NCBI GenBank assembly: GCA_938073925.1
Contig: CALJGH010000075.1
Location: 1 to 15,449, forward strand
DNA length: 15,449 bases
Source: an uncultured Nitrospinaceae bacterium
Lineage (GTDB): Bacteria; Nitrospinota; Nitrospinia; Nitrospinales; VA-1
Reading direction: 5' to 3'
The position numbers were made by a program, and so were the translations under genes. Below, one piece after another: positions 7,296-14,351 of the stretch (its first letter is position 1; each line of letters begins with the position of its first letter). The notes under the pieces were generated by a model. That model did no database searches and was not told the DNA's origin. It was given only the letters and a program-made list of their open reading frames with translations.

Positions 7296-8249
7296 TTGAA
7301 AAGATATTTTTGGATCATAGGTTTTCTTGTGATGGCCCAATTCGACGGTTTTTTCGCATTGGCGCAACCTATATTAAAAGATTCTTATGAAGGAACCGCC
7401 CGAGTCACGGCGAAAAATGAAAACTATGTCGTTGCTCGTAAGAAGGCTGTGTCTTTAGCCATGAAAGATGCTATGTCTCTCGCGTTTAAAGATTTAATTG
7501 ACGAAGAAGAGTTTGCGGCTAATCAGACAGATCTTAATAACATCATTCGGCGAGCCAGTCGTTATGTGAAAAGTTATAGATACTTGAAAGCCTTGGATGA
7601 TTTAGAGGGCAAGGCCGGTGAGGTGGTTTTGGAGGTTCGGTTTTTTCCCGGTGCGGTGAACCAGGCATTAGCGGGCATAGGCATTATTGCTGGCCCTTTG
7701 AGTGAGCATAAAGTTATCGTTTTGATGAAAGAGAGTAGCTTTACTTCTGCGCCTCTTTCATCTTTTTGGGATATTATTCCCATTTCAGAAACGCAGCTTG
7801 CAAAAAATTTTTTGGAGTCAGGCGTGGAAGTGATAAACCGGGAACGGGTTCGCGATATAATTTCAGAAGCCATCGTTTTAAGTGCTATAAAAGGAAACGT
7901 TGAAGATGCCAGGAATATCGGCTTGAAAGCTGGGGCAGATATCGTTATCGTGGGAACGGCTTTTTCAAAATTAAAAAAAAATAAGGATAAGGACAGGAAA
8001 ATGGTTCAGGTAAATATCAGTGCCAGAGCCATTTCAGCGATCGACTCTTCCTTGATTGCAGCCAAAAGCGATTTTGCTACCGTAGAAAATGAATATGAAT
8101 TGTCGGCAGAACTTGAAGCTTTTGATGTGACCAGCCAAAAACTTGCAGATTTTCTACTACCTTCTTTTCATCGTTACTGGGAAAAGGGAGTTCAAGTTCC
8201 AGCCGAAAAGGCACCCGATGCTCCCCCAATGTCTATGACGGATATGTAA
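7296..8249 (+). CDS. Exported protein of unknown function, FlgT-N/CsgG-like
   Basis: The proposed product has 317 residues and starts at a TTG behind a good GAGGAAG. Residues 1-23 (MKRYFWIIGF, then LVMAQFDGFFALA) form a signal peptide with a likely cut after ALA, placing the protein in the periplasm or at the outer membrane. The mature N-terminus (YEGTARVTAKNENYVVARKK, then A..LAMKDAM) resembles the small alpha/beta domain at the N-terminus of FlgT and related LPP20-type proteins. The middle (about 165-225) includes LAKNFLESGVEVINRERVRD and AGADIVIVGTAFSKLKK, reminiscent of the CsgG/TolB-N-like fold that senses or assembles envelope structures. These are pattern resemblances; I do not recognise a named protein. 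It sits between rluB and a permease gene, with 3 bases to the latter, suggesting co-transcription. No flagellar gene is nearby. Confidence 0.7.
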   Translation: MKRYFWIIGFLVMAQFDGFFALAQPILKDSYEGTARVTAKNENYVVARKKAVSLAMKDAMSLAFKDLIDEEEFAANQTDLNNIIRRASRYVKSYRYLKALDDLEGKAGEVVLEVRFFPGAVNQALAGIGIIAGPLSEHKVIVLMKESSFTSAPLSSFWDIIPISETQLAKNFLESGVEVINRERVRDIISEAIVLSAIKGNVEDARNIGLKAGADIVIVGTAFSKLKKNKDKDRKMVQVNISARAISAIDSSLIAAKSDFATVENEYELSAELEAFDVTSQKLADFLLPSFHRYWEKGVQVPAEKAPDAPPMSMTDM

Positions 8250-8252
8250 ATT

Positions 8253-9323
8253 ATGAGTCAGGAAAAAAATAAAAATCTATTTTTGATTTCTGTGATTCTG
8301 TTTTTCGTTGCCTGCCTCTTGCTTTATTTTTCCCGCCGAGTGATAGCCCCTTTTCTAATTGCCTTTGCGCTAGCTTATCTTTTGGATCCGTTGGTAGACA
8401 GAATGTCATTGTCGAAGAGAGTTTCGAGAACTGCATCGGTGTTGTTTTTGATGATGGCATTTTTTGCGTTGCTGGTATTCGCTGGTATTTTCCTCATCCC
8501 CATCTTGAGCATGCAGGCGGAAAATCTGGCGCACAATATTCCTGTCTATATTGGAATTGTTCAGGACTGGTTGCGCCCTCTGCTTGATATGGTAAGAGGG
8601 CTTGACCCGGTAAAAGTCGAAGAAATTCTCAACGAAGGTTTGTCCCGCTTTGGTGAGTTGCCTATGAAAGCGATACAGTTTTCCGGAAAACTGCTGTGGG
8701 GTTCGATATCCAACCTGTTCAATATTATTTTGATGGTTGCCAATCTGGTGATCATCCCGGTGGTGATGTTTTATCTACTAAGAGATTTTGATTCCATAAC
8801 CGAAAGGCTGTTAGCTCTGGTTCCTCCCCGGTTCCAGAAAAAAACCAAAGAAACGATTGTGGAGATCGATCAGGTCCTATCCAGTTTTGTTCGCGGACAA
8901 TTGATGGTGGTGGGATTGATGGGTGTTATGTACGCTATCGGTCTTTTTCTGTGTGACACGCCGATGAGCCTTTCATTGGGCCTCATGGCCGGCTTGGTGA
9001 ATCTGGTTCCCTATCTTGGCTTGGTGTTGGGATTTGCCCCGGCGGCACTCTTAACTTTCATGCATACTCAGGACTGGATGTCTGTGGTCGGTGTTGCGGG
9101 CGTTTTTGCGTTTGTTCAGGCGATGGAAGGCATGGTTATTACCCCCCGTGTGGTCGGTGAAAACATTGGCTTACATCCGGTTGCGGTTATCTTTGCTGTT
9201 CTTTTGGGTGGCGAACTGTTTGGCCTCGTTGGAATGATCCTCGGTCTTCCTATTGTGGCGGTGCTGAACGTCCTGATTTCGCGTGGCCTTTTAAAATACA
9301 AGAAATCCCCTTTCTACAGCTGA
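8253..9323 (+). CDS. AI-2E family transporter (PerM/UPF0118 permease)
   Basis: This 356-residue polytopic inner-membrane protein belongs to the AI-2E exporter-like family. Features in order: an N-terminal hydrophobic pair at about 8-47 (FLISVILFFVACLLLYF, then VIAPFLIAFALAYLLDPLVD, the typical family opening), a third helix at about 58-86, an amphipathic periplasmic stretch at 90-145, a further helix at about 150-172, and a C-terminal cluster of helices after residue 205. The cluster holds the conserved SFVRGQLMVVGLMGVMYAIG, GLVNLVPYLGLVLGFAPAAL, and VVGENIGLHPVAVIFAVLLGG with GMILGLPIVAVL. Members move diverse small molecules or ions (autoinducer-2, Na+/H+ and others), so the substrate here is unknown. 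The gene begins 3 bases after the preceding stop and closes this gene series. No strong terminator is visible after it. Confidence 0.9.
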   Translation: MSQEKNKNLFLISVILFFVACLLLYFSRRVIAPFLIAFALAYLLDPLVDRMSLSKRVSRTASVLFLMMAFFALLVFAGIFLIPILSMQAENLAHNIPVYIGIVQDWLRPLLDMVRGLDPVKVEEILNEGLSRFGELPMKAIQFSGKLLWGSISNLFNIILMVANLVIIPVVMFYLLRDFDSITERLLALVPPRFQKKTKETIVEIDQVLSSFVRGQLMVVGLMGVMYAIGLFLCDTPMSLSLGLMAGLVNLVPYLGLVLGFAPAALLTFMHTQDWMSVVGVAGVFAFVQAMEGMVITPRVVGENIGLHPVAVIFAVLLGGELFGLVGMILGLPIVAVLNVLISRGLLKYKKSPFYS

Positions 9324-9419
9324 CAACACTCTTTAATATTCCGTTTTAAACATCAAATATTTTGTAAGGATAAAGCTCCTTGCTCGACATAATAATGTAG
9401 AGATTTTTTGTGGGTTTTT

Positions 9420-9439
9420 ATATATAGTTATCTATATAT
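9420..9439. repeat. AT-rich palindrome in the pst leader
   Basis: ATATATAG (9420-9427) and CTATATAT (9432-9439) are perfect inverted copies around a 4-base centre (TTAT), followed a few bases later by another ATATAT run (about 9444-9451). It lies 57-76 bases before the pstS ATG, where an operator or promoter would be expected. No copy of the Pho-box core TGTCA is found in the 172 bases between the permease gene and pstS. It could be an operator or just promoter-associated AT-rich DNA. Confidence 0.4.
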
Positions 9440-9480
9440 TCCGATATATATGTATTAGAGTATTTTTTTAGTCCTTTCCT

Positions 9481-9487
9481 GGGAGAG
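9481..9487 (+). promoter_or_regulatory. Ribosome binding site of pstS
   Basis: GGGAGAG ends 8 bases before the pstS ATG at 9496. It is one of the stronger Shine-Dalgarno sequences in the window and fixes the start of the first gene in the phosphate operon. Confidence 0.55.
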
Positions 9488-9495
9488 TAAATTTA

Positions 9496-10356
9496 ATGTT
9501 TCGAGTGTTGTTGATTCTTTGGGTGGCAATTGGGGTGATTCCCTTTCCTGCTAGTGCGGATCATTCACCGAAAATTCAGATTGTTGGCTCGACAACAGTT
9601 TTGCCCATTGCTTCCCGGGCAGCAGAGAGATTTGAGAAGTTCAAAAAGATCGAGAAATTTAAGTCTTCGCATCGTTTGCGGATTTTGGTCAATGCAGGGG
9701 GTTCCGGGGTTGGAATTCATTCTGTTGCCAGAGGACGGTCAGATATTGGAATGGCTTCTCGCGAAATCTCTCCATCTGAGAGAAAACGATTTGAAGGCTC
9801 TCATCTCAAGGTTCATACGGTGGGTGTAGATGCAGTGGCTTGTGTGATCTCTTCAGAAGTTTACGATGCGGGAATCCGTGATCTTACACGCCAGGAAATC
9901 CGCGATATTTATCTTGGGAAAATCAGAAACTGGAGCGAGGTGGGAGGCCCAGATCGAAAAATTGTAGTGGTCGATAAAGAAAGGCATAGGGGAACCCGCC
10001 ATGTTTTTATGAGTTTTATTTTTGGTAATCCTACCGCAAAAACTCCGGGAACGATTCTGGTCACCGGATCAAATAACGAAGAGCAGACAAAAATAGCGCA
10101 AAGTGATTCTGCTATCGGTATGCTTTCTTATGCTTGGGTTAACGATGAAGTGAGGTCGATTGGGATTCGCGATAAAAAAAACATTGTCAACCCTACTCGG
10201 GAAACCATTCGAAAAGGCAATTACCCCATTGTAAGAAATTTGAGTTTTATTACAGCAGGAGAACCCAACGGGGAAGTTAAAGCATTTCTGGAGTATTTAA
10301 AAAGTCCGGAAGGCCAGCAGGTGGTTGAAGAAAGTGGCTACATTCCTTTCACATAA
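9496..10356 (+). CDS. pstS: Phosphate ABC transporter, periplasmic substrate-binding protein (PstS family)
   Basis: Binds phosphate in the periplasm and hands it to PstCA. A signal peptide covers 1-21 (FRVLLILWVAIGVIPFPASA, cut before DHSPK). The ligand-site loops of the family follow: GSTTVLPIA (31-39), NAGGSGVGI (66-74) and DIGMASRE (83-90). The hinge and second domain contain VDAVACVISS, then LTRQEIRDIYLGKIRNWSEV, both typical. The loop that normally reads R..GSGT is here KERHRGT (161-167), so the usual arginine appears as Lys and the phosphate-contacting serine as Arg. The C-terminal YLKSPEGQQVVEESGYIPF is the standard family ending. The 286-residue length is normal for the short PstS class. 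Position ahead of pstC, pstA and pstB supports the assignment, but the altered loop leaves room for a different affinity or a related oxyanion. Confidence 0.9.
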   Translation: MFRVLLILWVAIGVIPFPASADHSPKIQIVGSTTVLPIASRAAERFEKFKKIEKFKSSHRLRILVNAGGSGVGIHSVARGRSDIGMASREISPSERKRFEGSHLKVHTVGVDAVACVISSEVYDAGIRDLTRQEIRDIYLGKIRNWSEVGGPDRKIVVVDKERHRGTRHVFMSFIFGNPTAKTPGTILVTGSNNEEQTKIAQSDSAIGMLSYAWVNDEVRSIGIRDKKNIVNPTRETIRKGNYPIVRNLSFITAGEPNGEVKAFLEYLKSPEGQQVVEESGYIPFT

Positions 10357-10369
10357 CAAACCCAGGTCT

Positions 10370-11233
10370 ATGAAAAACGAATCGCATGGTGTGATGTTGG
10401 TTTTTGCGGGTCTGAATTTGATTTTTTTATGTTGCGCGGGCGGCCTGTTCTTTTTTCTGATTTTTGAATCTTATCCAATTTTAAAACTGCACGGTTTTGA
10501 TTTCTGGTTGGGGCAGGATTGGTGGGTAGGAGAAACTTATGGTGCATTGCCGATGCTTTACGGTTCTACTCTGGTCACTGCTTTAGCCTGTCTCCTCGTT
10601 TTACCTCTTGCATTGGCTGTCGCCATTTTCATTTCCGAATTTTTAACCTCAACAAGCAGGCGATGTGTTAAGGCGGTTCTGGAGCTCCTTGCCGGAGTTC
10701 CCGGAATTGTTTACGGCCTTTTAGGTGTTTCCTTTCTTTCTCTTTGGATCAAAGATATTTTTGGATTGCTAGATGGAAATACTCTGGCAACAGCAGGTTG
10801 TCTGCTTGCGATAATGATTTTACCTACGGTTTTGACTTTGTCTGAAGATGCGATGCGCGCGGGTCCAGCGGAGTATCGCGAAATTGCTTTAGGATTGGGA
10901 TTGAGTAAATGGCAAATGGCAACCGGCGTGGTTTTGCCACAAGCGTTGCCAGGTATTATGGGTGCAGTTTTGCTTGGCATTGGCCGCGCAATGGGAGAAA
11001 CCATTGCCGTGATGCTGGTTGTGGGTAGTCTTGATCGTATTCCCGACCCCTGGTTTAATATTTTTTCTTCGGCGCAAACGATTCCTTCCAAGCTAGGTCG
11101 CGAGGCGGCAGAATCTATTGGCGAAGGGACGCATTGGAGTGCATTGATGGCTTTGGGGTTAACGCTATTTATAATGGTGCTTTTGATAAACTTCCTTGGA
11201 AACCGTTTTCTCAAGCGACGAAGCATCTCATGA
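10370..11233 (+). CDS. pstC: Phosphate ABC transporter permease PstC
   Basis: One of the two inner-membrane permease subunits of the phosphate importer. The 287-residue protein has six predicted membrane helices: about 8-32, 66-90, 103-125, 140-157, 197-219 and 262-282. The conserved cytoplasmic EAA loop is at 168-195 (EYREIALGLGLSKWQMATG), contacting PstB, followed by LLGIGRAMGETIAVMLVVG, a PstC signature. ELLAGVPGIVYGLLG (105-119) is also characteristic. The frame is open back to a TTG at 10325, but that lies inside pstS. The ATG at 10370 follows the pstS stop by 13 bases and gives the family N-terminus. Its stop overlaps the pstA start (ATGA), implying coupled translation. PstC and PstA are paralogues; first position and the GRAMGETIAVMLVVG block support PstC. 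Confidence 0.93.
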   Translation: MKNESHGVMLVFAGLNLIFLCCAGGLFFFLIFESYPILKLHGFDFWLGQDWWVGETYGALPMLYGSTLVTALACLLVLPLALAVAIFISEFLTSTSRRCVKAVLELLAGVPGIVYGLLGVSFLSLWIKDIFGLLDGNTLATAGCLLAIMILPTVLTLSEDAMRAGPAEYREIALGLGLSKWQMATGVVLPQALPGIMGAVLLGIGRAMGETIAVMLVVGSLDRIPDPWFNIFSSAQTIPSKLGREAAESIGEGTHWSALMALGLTLFIMVLLINFLGNRFLKRRSIS

Positions 11234-12078
11234 GCTCTGCGACTTTCGAAAAAGGCATGGTCTTTTTTCTGTCTATCCTGACGTTGTTGGTTTCGAGTTT
11301 GCTACTGATTATTCTTGCAACCGTATTTGCTAAAGGATTGCCAGCGCTGCATTCGGGTTTTTTAATTGAAACGTCTGAGGATTTTGGTCGAGCAGGTGGA
11401 ATTTTTTATCAATTGATGGGGACGATGATTTTAATGACGGGAGCGATTCTGATCAGTCTACCGGTGGCCTTGGGCTCCGTAATTTACCAAACACAATATT
11501 TAAAATCAGAAACGGGCAAAGAGATTTGTCGACAGTTAGGGCAGGTGCTAAACGCAACGCCAACGATATTATTTGGACTCGTGGGATATTTATTTTTTGG
11601 CGTGTATCTGGAAACGGGAGTTTCCTGGGTGACGGGATCGTTGATTCTTGCTGTAATGATTTTGCCTACCCTGCAAGTCAGCATTCGCGAAGCCATAGAA
11701 GCTTTATCCGATCAGTATAAAGAGACAGGGATGGCCCTCGGCCTGTCGCCATGGTCGCAAATCAAATCAATTATTGTCCCGCAATGTTATTACGGCATCA
11801 TCACGGGGGTTTTTTTAGGGCTGGCGCGTGCGGCTGGAGAGACCGCAGCGATCATGTTTGCCGCCACTACCTTTTCGGGTATCCGTTTGCCCGAATCTTT
11901 TTCTGACCCGGTTCCAACTTTGCAAACTCATATGCTGGTGTTGACGCAGGAAGCGGCTAACCCTGAAACTCTTGCTCAGGCATGGGGTGCAGGGTTGGTT
12001 CTTTTATCGCTGGTATTTTTCCTAACAGTGATGGCGTGGATATTAAGAGGCCGATTGAAAATGGAAGCGGAGCTATGA
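11230..12078 (+). CDS. pstA: Phosphate ABC transporter permease PstA
   Basis: The second permease subunit, pairing with PstC to form the phosphate channel. The 282-residue protein has six predicted helices: about 10-34, 62-88, 104-126, 134-152, 187-210 and 253-274. Family blocks are GIFYQLMGTMILMTGAILIS, then LPVALGSVIY, then LNATPTILFGLVGYLFF (107-123), the EAA loop at 163-190 (YKETGMALGLSPWSQIKSII), and LARAAGETAAIMFAA. The TLQTHMLVLTQEA stretch near 232-244 is typical of PstA. A longer frame exists upstream, but the ATG at 11230 overlaps the pstC stop in ATGA fashion and gives the family start. At the 3' end the stop likewise overlaps the pstB ATG. Confidence 0.93.
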   Translation: MSSATFEKGMVFFLSILTLLVSSLLLIILATVFAKGLPALHSGFLIETSEDFGRAGGIFYQLMGTMILMTGAILISLPVALGSVIYQTQYLKSETGKEICRQLGQVLNATPTILFGLVGYLFFGVYLETGVSWVTGSLILAVMILPTLQVSIREAIEALSDQYKETGMALGLSPWSQIKSIIVPQCYYGIITGVFLGLARAAGETAAIMFAATTFSGIRLPESFSDPVPTLQTHMLVLTQEAANPETLAQAWGAGLVLLSLVFFLTVMAWILRGRLKMEAEL

Positions 12079-12740
12079 GCCCTGCTATCCAAATCAAAAA
12101 CCTGACGGTTACTTATGGTTCAATGAAAGTGATTGATGATTTTAGTTGTGAAGTAAAGGAGAATTCGGTAACCGCTATCATCGGTCCATCAGGATGCGGA
12201 AAATCAACTTTACTTCGAAGTTTGTGCCGGATGAACGACCGCATAGCAGAATTTCATCTCGCGGGACAGGTTTTGATGAAGGGCGAAAATATTTATCACC
12301 CGGATGTGGATGTTTATGAGTTAAGAAGAAGAGTAGGAATGATTTTTCAAAAGCCTTGTGTTTTTCCTAAAAGTATTTTTGAAAATGTTTTGTTTGGTGT
12401 AAAACACCGGATTGATAAAAAAGATTACGAGCCCCTTTTAGAACGTGTGTTGACGGAAGTAAATCTCTGGAAAGAAGTAAAAGACCGGTTGAAGAACTTA
12501 GCGACAACGCTTTCTGTAGGGCAACAGCAGCGCTTAGCCATAGCTCGAACGCTTGCTGTAGGGCCAGAAGTTTTATTGTTGGATGAACCTACCTCTTCGC
12601 TGGACCCTGAATCTGCAGCGGCTATTGAATCCCTCATCGAGTCGCTGAAAACCCACCATACCATTCTTCTGGTAACGCACCTGCACGAGCAGGCCGAAAA
12701 GGTTTCTGATAATTTGATATTTTGCAATATAATTAAATAA
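12075..12740 (+). CDS. pstB: Phosphate ABC transporter ATPase PstB, C-terminally short
   Basis: The ATP-hydrolysing subunit that powers PstCA on the cytoplasmic face. Motifs: Walker A GPSGCGKST (37-45), the PstB-specific CRMND (51-55), Q-loop Q92 in MIFQKPCVFPKSIFENV, ABC signature LSVGQQQR (146-153), Walker B VLLLDEP (166-172) with catalytic E171, D-loop SSLDP, and H-loop TH (201-202). Two points are unusual. The signature reads LSVGQ where the family has LSGGQ. The chain also ends at 221 residues, shortly after KVSDNLIFCN, while typical PstB runs about 250-260 and continues through G.LVE.G and a terminal YITG.FG segment. The sequence after the stop shows no trace of that tail in the same frame. 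The ATG at 12075 overlaps the pstA stop. Core residues for ATP hydrolysis are intact, so it is probably functional. Confidence 0.9.
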   Translation: MSPAIQIKNLTVTYGSMKVIDDFSCEVKENSVTAIIGPSGCGKSTLLRSLCRMNDRIAEFHLAGQVLMKGENIYHPDVDVYELRRRVGMIFQKPCVFPKSIFENVLFGVKHRIDKKDYEPLLERVLTEVNLWKEVKDRLKNLATTLSVGQQQRLAIARTLAVGPEVLLLDEPTSSLDPESAAAIESLIESLKTHHTILLVTHLHEQAEKVSDNLIFCNIIK

Positions 12741-12762
12741 AGCGTGTTTCTAAAAAACCTTT

Positions 12763-12766
12763 GAGG
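12763..12766 (+). promoter_or_regulatory. Shine-Dalgarno sequence suggesting a TTG start for the TPR gene
   Basis: GAGG is followed 6 bases later by TTG at 12773. Two other in-frame TTG codons at 12761 and 12767 are too close to it or lack a site of their own, and the first ATG in frame lies well inside the protein. This is the reason for starting the TPR protein at 12773; the choice is moderate at best. Confidence 0.4.
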
Positions 12767-12772
12767 TTGGGT

Positions 12773-14341
12773 TTGGCAAAGAATAAGACAAAAATAAAGC
12801 AGGGCAAGGCGAGTGCTGCTCTTTTAACGCTGGGCGAAAAACTGAAAACCAGTAACCCAGATATGGCTGAGCATTTTGAAGCCATAAAAAGTATGGAGCT
12901 CTCTGTTCCTCGTTTGGTGCAGGTTATCGAAGACCTTTTGCCCTACCCTTGGGAAGACCCGGAATTGTTTGAAGAGGGTATCAAACTCACAGCGCAAGGA
13001 TTTTATAACGAGGCTATTGCAGTGTTTCGCGATGTCTTGCGTATGAGCCCCAATGCTTATCCAGCATACCATTTGATGGGCCATGTCTATATGGCCTTGG
13101 GGAACCGTAAAGAAGAAATTGAAAACTACCGCAAAGCAGCTCGTCTCAAACCCAATTATCCACAAATATATATTGATCTTGGAACCGCTTACTGGATGCA
13201 GGGGAAGGAAAAAAAATCTTATGCTGCTTTTAAAAAAATTGTTCCGATGGCACCGGATTTTTCCATTGCAGATTACTGGCTAACTTTTATTTTTGATCGG
13301 TTGGGTCGGAATCGTGATGTTTATGAGATGAATGAAGAAAACCTGGAGGCTCCTCTTAAGGTTTATGCGAGTATAAGTGGTTTGATTGGACAAGCTTATT
13401 TAGAGTTTGGTTGTCATGCCGCTGCCCGACAAGCTTTTAAAAGATCTGTGCGTGTCTGGCCGGAATTTGCCGATGGGCATTATCTGCTCGGTGTATTGCA
13501 TATTAAAAAATTGCGGAATCCCAAGCGGGCGGTGAAATATTTGGAAATCGCGGAACAGCTTTATATTCGTCAGAACGATTTTCAAAGAGCCGCCCTAGTG
13601 CATCAGCTTTATCGTCCGAAGGAAGAGGTTCAGGAAAAAAATAAAGCCGCAGAGGAGTGGTTGAAGGAGGGGTTACGGTTGCAAAACCTGACCTGGTATC
13701 AAGCTGCTGTCGATGCCTATCAAATGGCGCGTGGGTTCAAGCCCGACTTTCTCGATGCATACTACAATATGGGTGTCGCTTATGGTTGTATGGAAGAAAA
13801 TGGTATTGACGCTTTGCATAAAGCGGTTTGGGTTTTTAAAAAATCCATAGACCTGAATCCTGAATTTATTCATGCGTATACGGCTTTGGGTGCTTCTTAT
13901 ATCAAACAAGGTGATACTAAAGAAGCCATTGAAGTTTTGAATCGCGCTGAGAAGGTTTGTCCTAAAGATTCGAATGTCTATTTTTATCTGGGAATTGCCA
14001 GTCGCATCAACTCCCAGTATGAAGAAGCTGTAGCTTATTTAAAAAATGCCGTGGCTTTGAAACCCGATTCGGTTCAGGTGCAGTTTTATCTAGGATTGTC
14101 TCTTCTTGACGCTAAGTTGCATGAGGAAGCATGCTCAGCTTTTCGTGATGTGATAAGAATAAAACCTGATTTTGCGGATGGGCATATGATGCTGGGCAAT
14201 TTGTATCGTGAAAGTATTCCCGAACCCGATAAGGCTGTTTATCATTTAAAAAGAGCGGAGAAGTTATTTATGAAAATGGAAGATTTTCAACGGGTCGGTT
14301 ATATCCGCCAGCTTTTGGCTCGTTCTGCTAAAACTTCATAA
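12773..14341 (+). CDS. TPR protein built of two homologous halves, downstream of pst
   Basis: This protein of about 522 residues has no signal peptide or membrane helix and so is probably cytoplasmic. After a Lys-rich start (AKNKTKIKQGKASAAL) and a helical region to about 60, it is TPR units throughout. It splits into halves at about 65-285 and 293-520. Each opens with a similar unit (FEEGIKLTAQGFYNEAI and LKEGLRLQNLTWYQAAV). Each closes with a near-identical cap: PEFADGHYLLGVLH with AEQLYIRQNDFQRA (230-272), and PDFADGHMMLGNLY with AEKLFMKMEDFQRV (466-508). This indicates an internal duplication of a superhelical domain. TPR arrays bind proteins, but the partner is unknown. It starts 32 bases after pstB, so co-transcription with the phosphate operon is plausible; a link to phosphate physiology is inference only. 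Confidence 0.8.
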   Translation: MAKNKTKIKQGKASAALLTLGEKLKTSNPDMAEHFEAIKSMELSVPRLVQVIEDLLPYPWEDPELFEEGIKLTAQGFYNEAIAVFRDVLRMSPNAYPAYHLMGHVYMALGNRKEEIENYRKAARLKPNYPQIYIDLGTAYWMQGKEKKSYAAFKKIVPMAPDFSIADYWLTFIFDRLGRNRDVYEMNEENLEAPLKVYASISGLIGQAYLEFGCHAAARQAFKRSVRVWPEFADGHYLLGVLHIKKLRNPKRAVKYLEIAEQLYIRQNDFQRAALVHQLYRPKEEVQEKNKAAEEWLKEGLRLQNLTWYQAAVDAYQMARGFKPDFLDAYYNMGVAYGCMEENGIDALHKAVWVFKKSIDLNPEFIHAYTALGASYIKQGDTKEAIEVLNRAEKVCPKDSNVYFYLGIASRINSQYEEAVAYLKNAVALKPDSVQVQFYLGLSLLDAKLHEEACSAFRDVIRIKPDFADGHMMLGNLYRESIPEPDKAVYHLKRAEKLFMKMEDFQRVGYIRQLLARSAKTS

Positions 14342-14351
14342 TTCTATAAAT

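Noticed and set aside
9366..9381. AAGGA-taaagc-TCCTT hairpin after the permease gene as a terminator
   Set aside because: A five-pair stem with no following T run; too weak to call.
9418..9455. AT-rich runs upstream of pstS as a replication origin or attachment site
   Set aside because: No DnaA-box cluster, no integrase gene and no direct repeats flank it; a promoter or operator role is simpler.
10711..11226. A 171-codon minus-strand frame inside pstC
   Set aside because: It is a shadow of the clearly conserved PstC coding sequence; its translation has no membrane or domain pattern.
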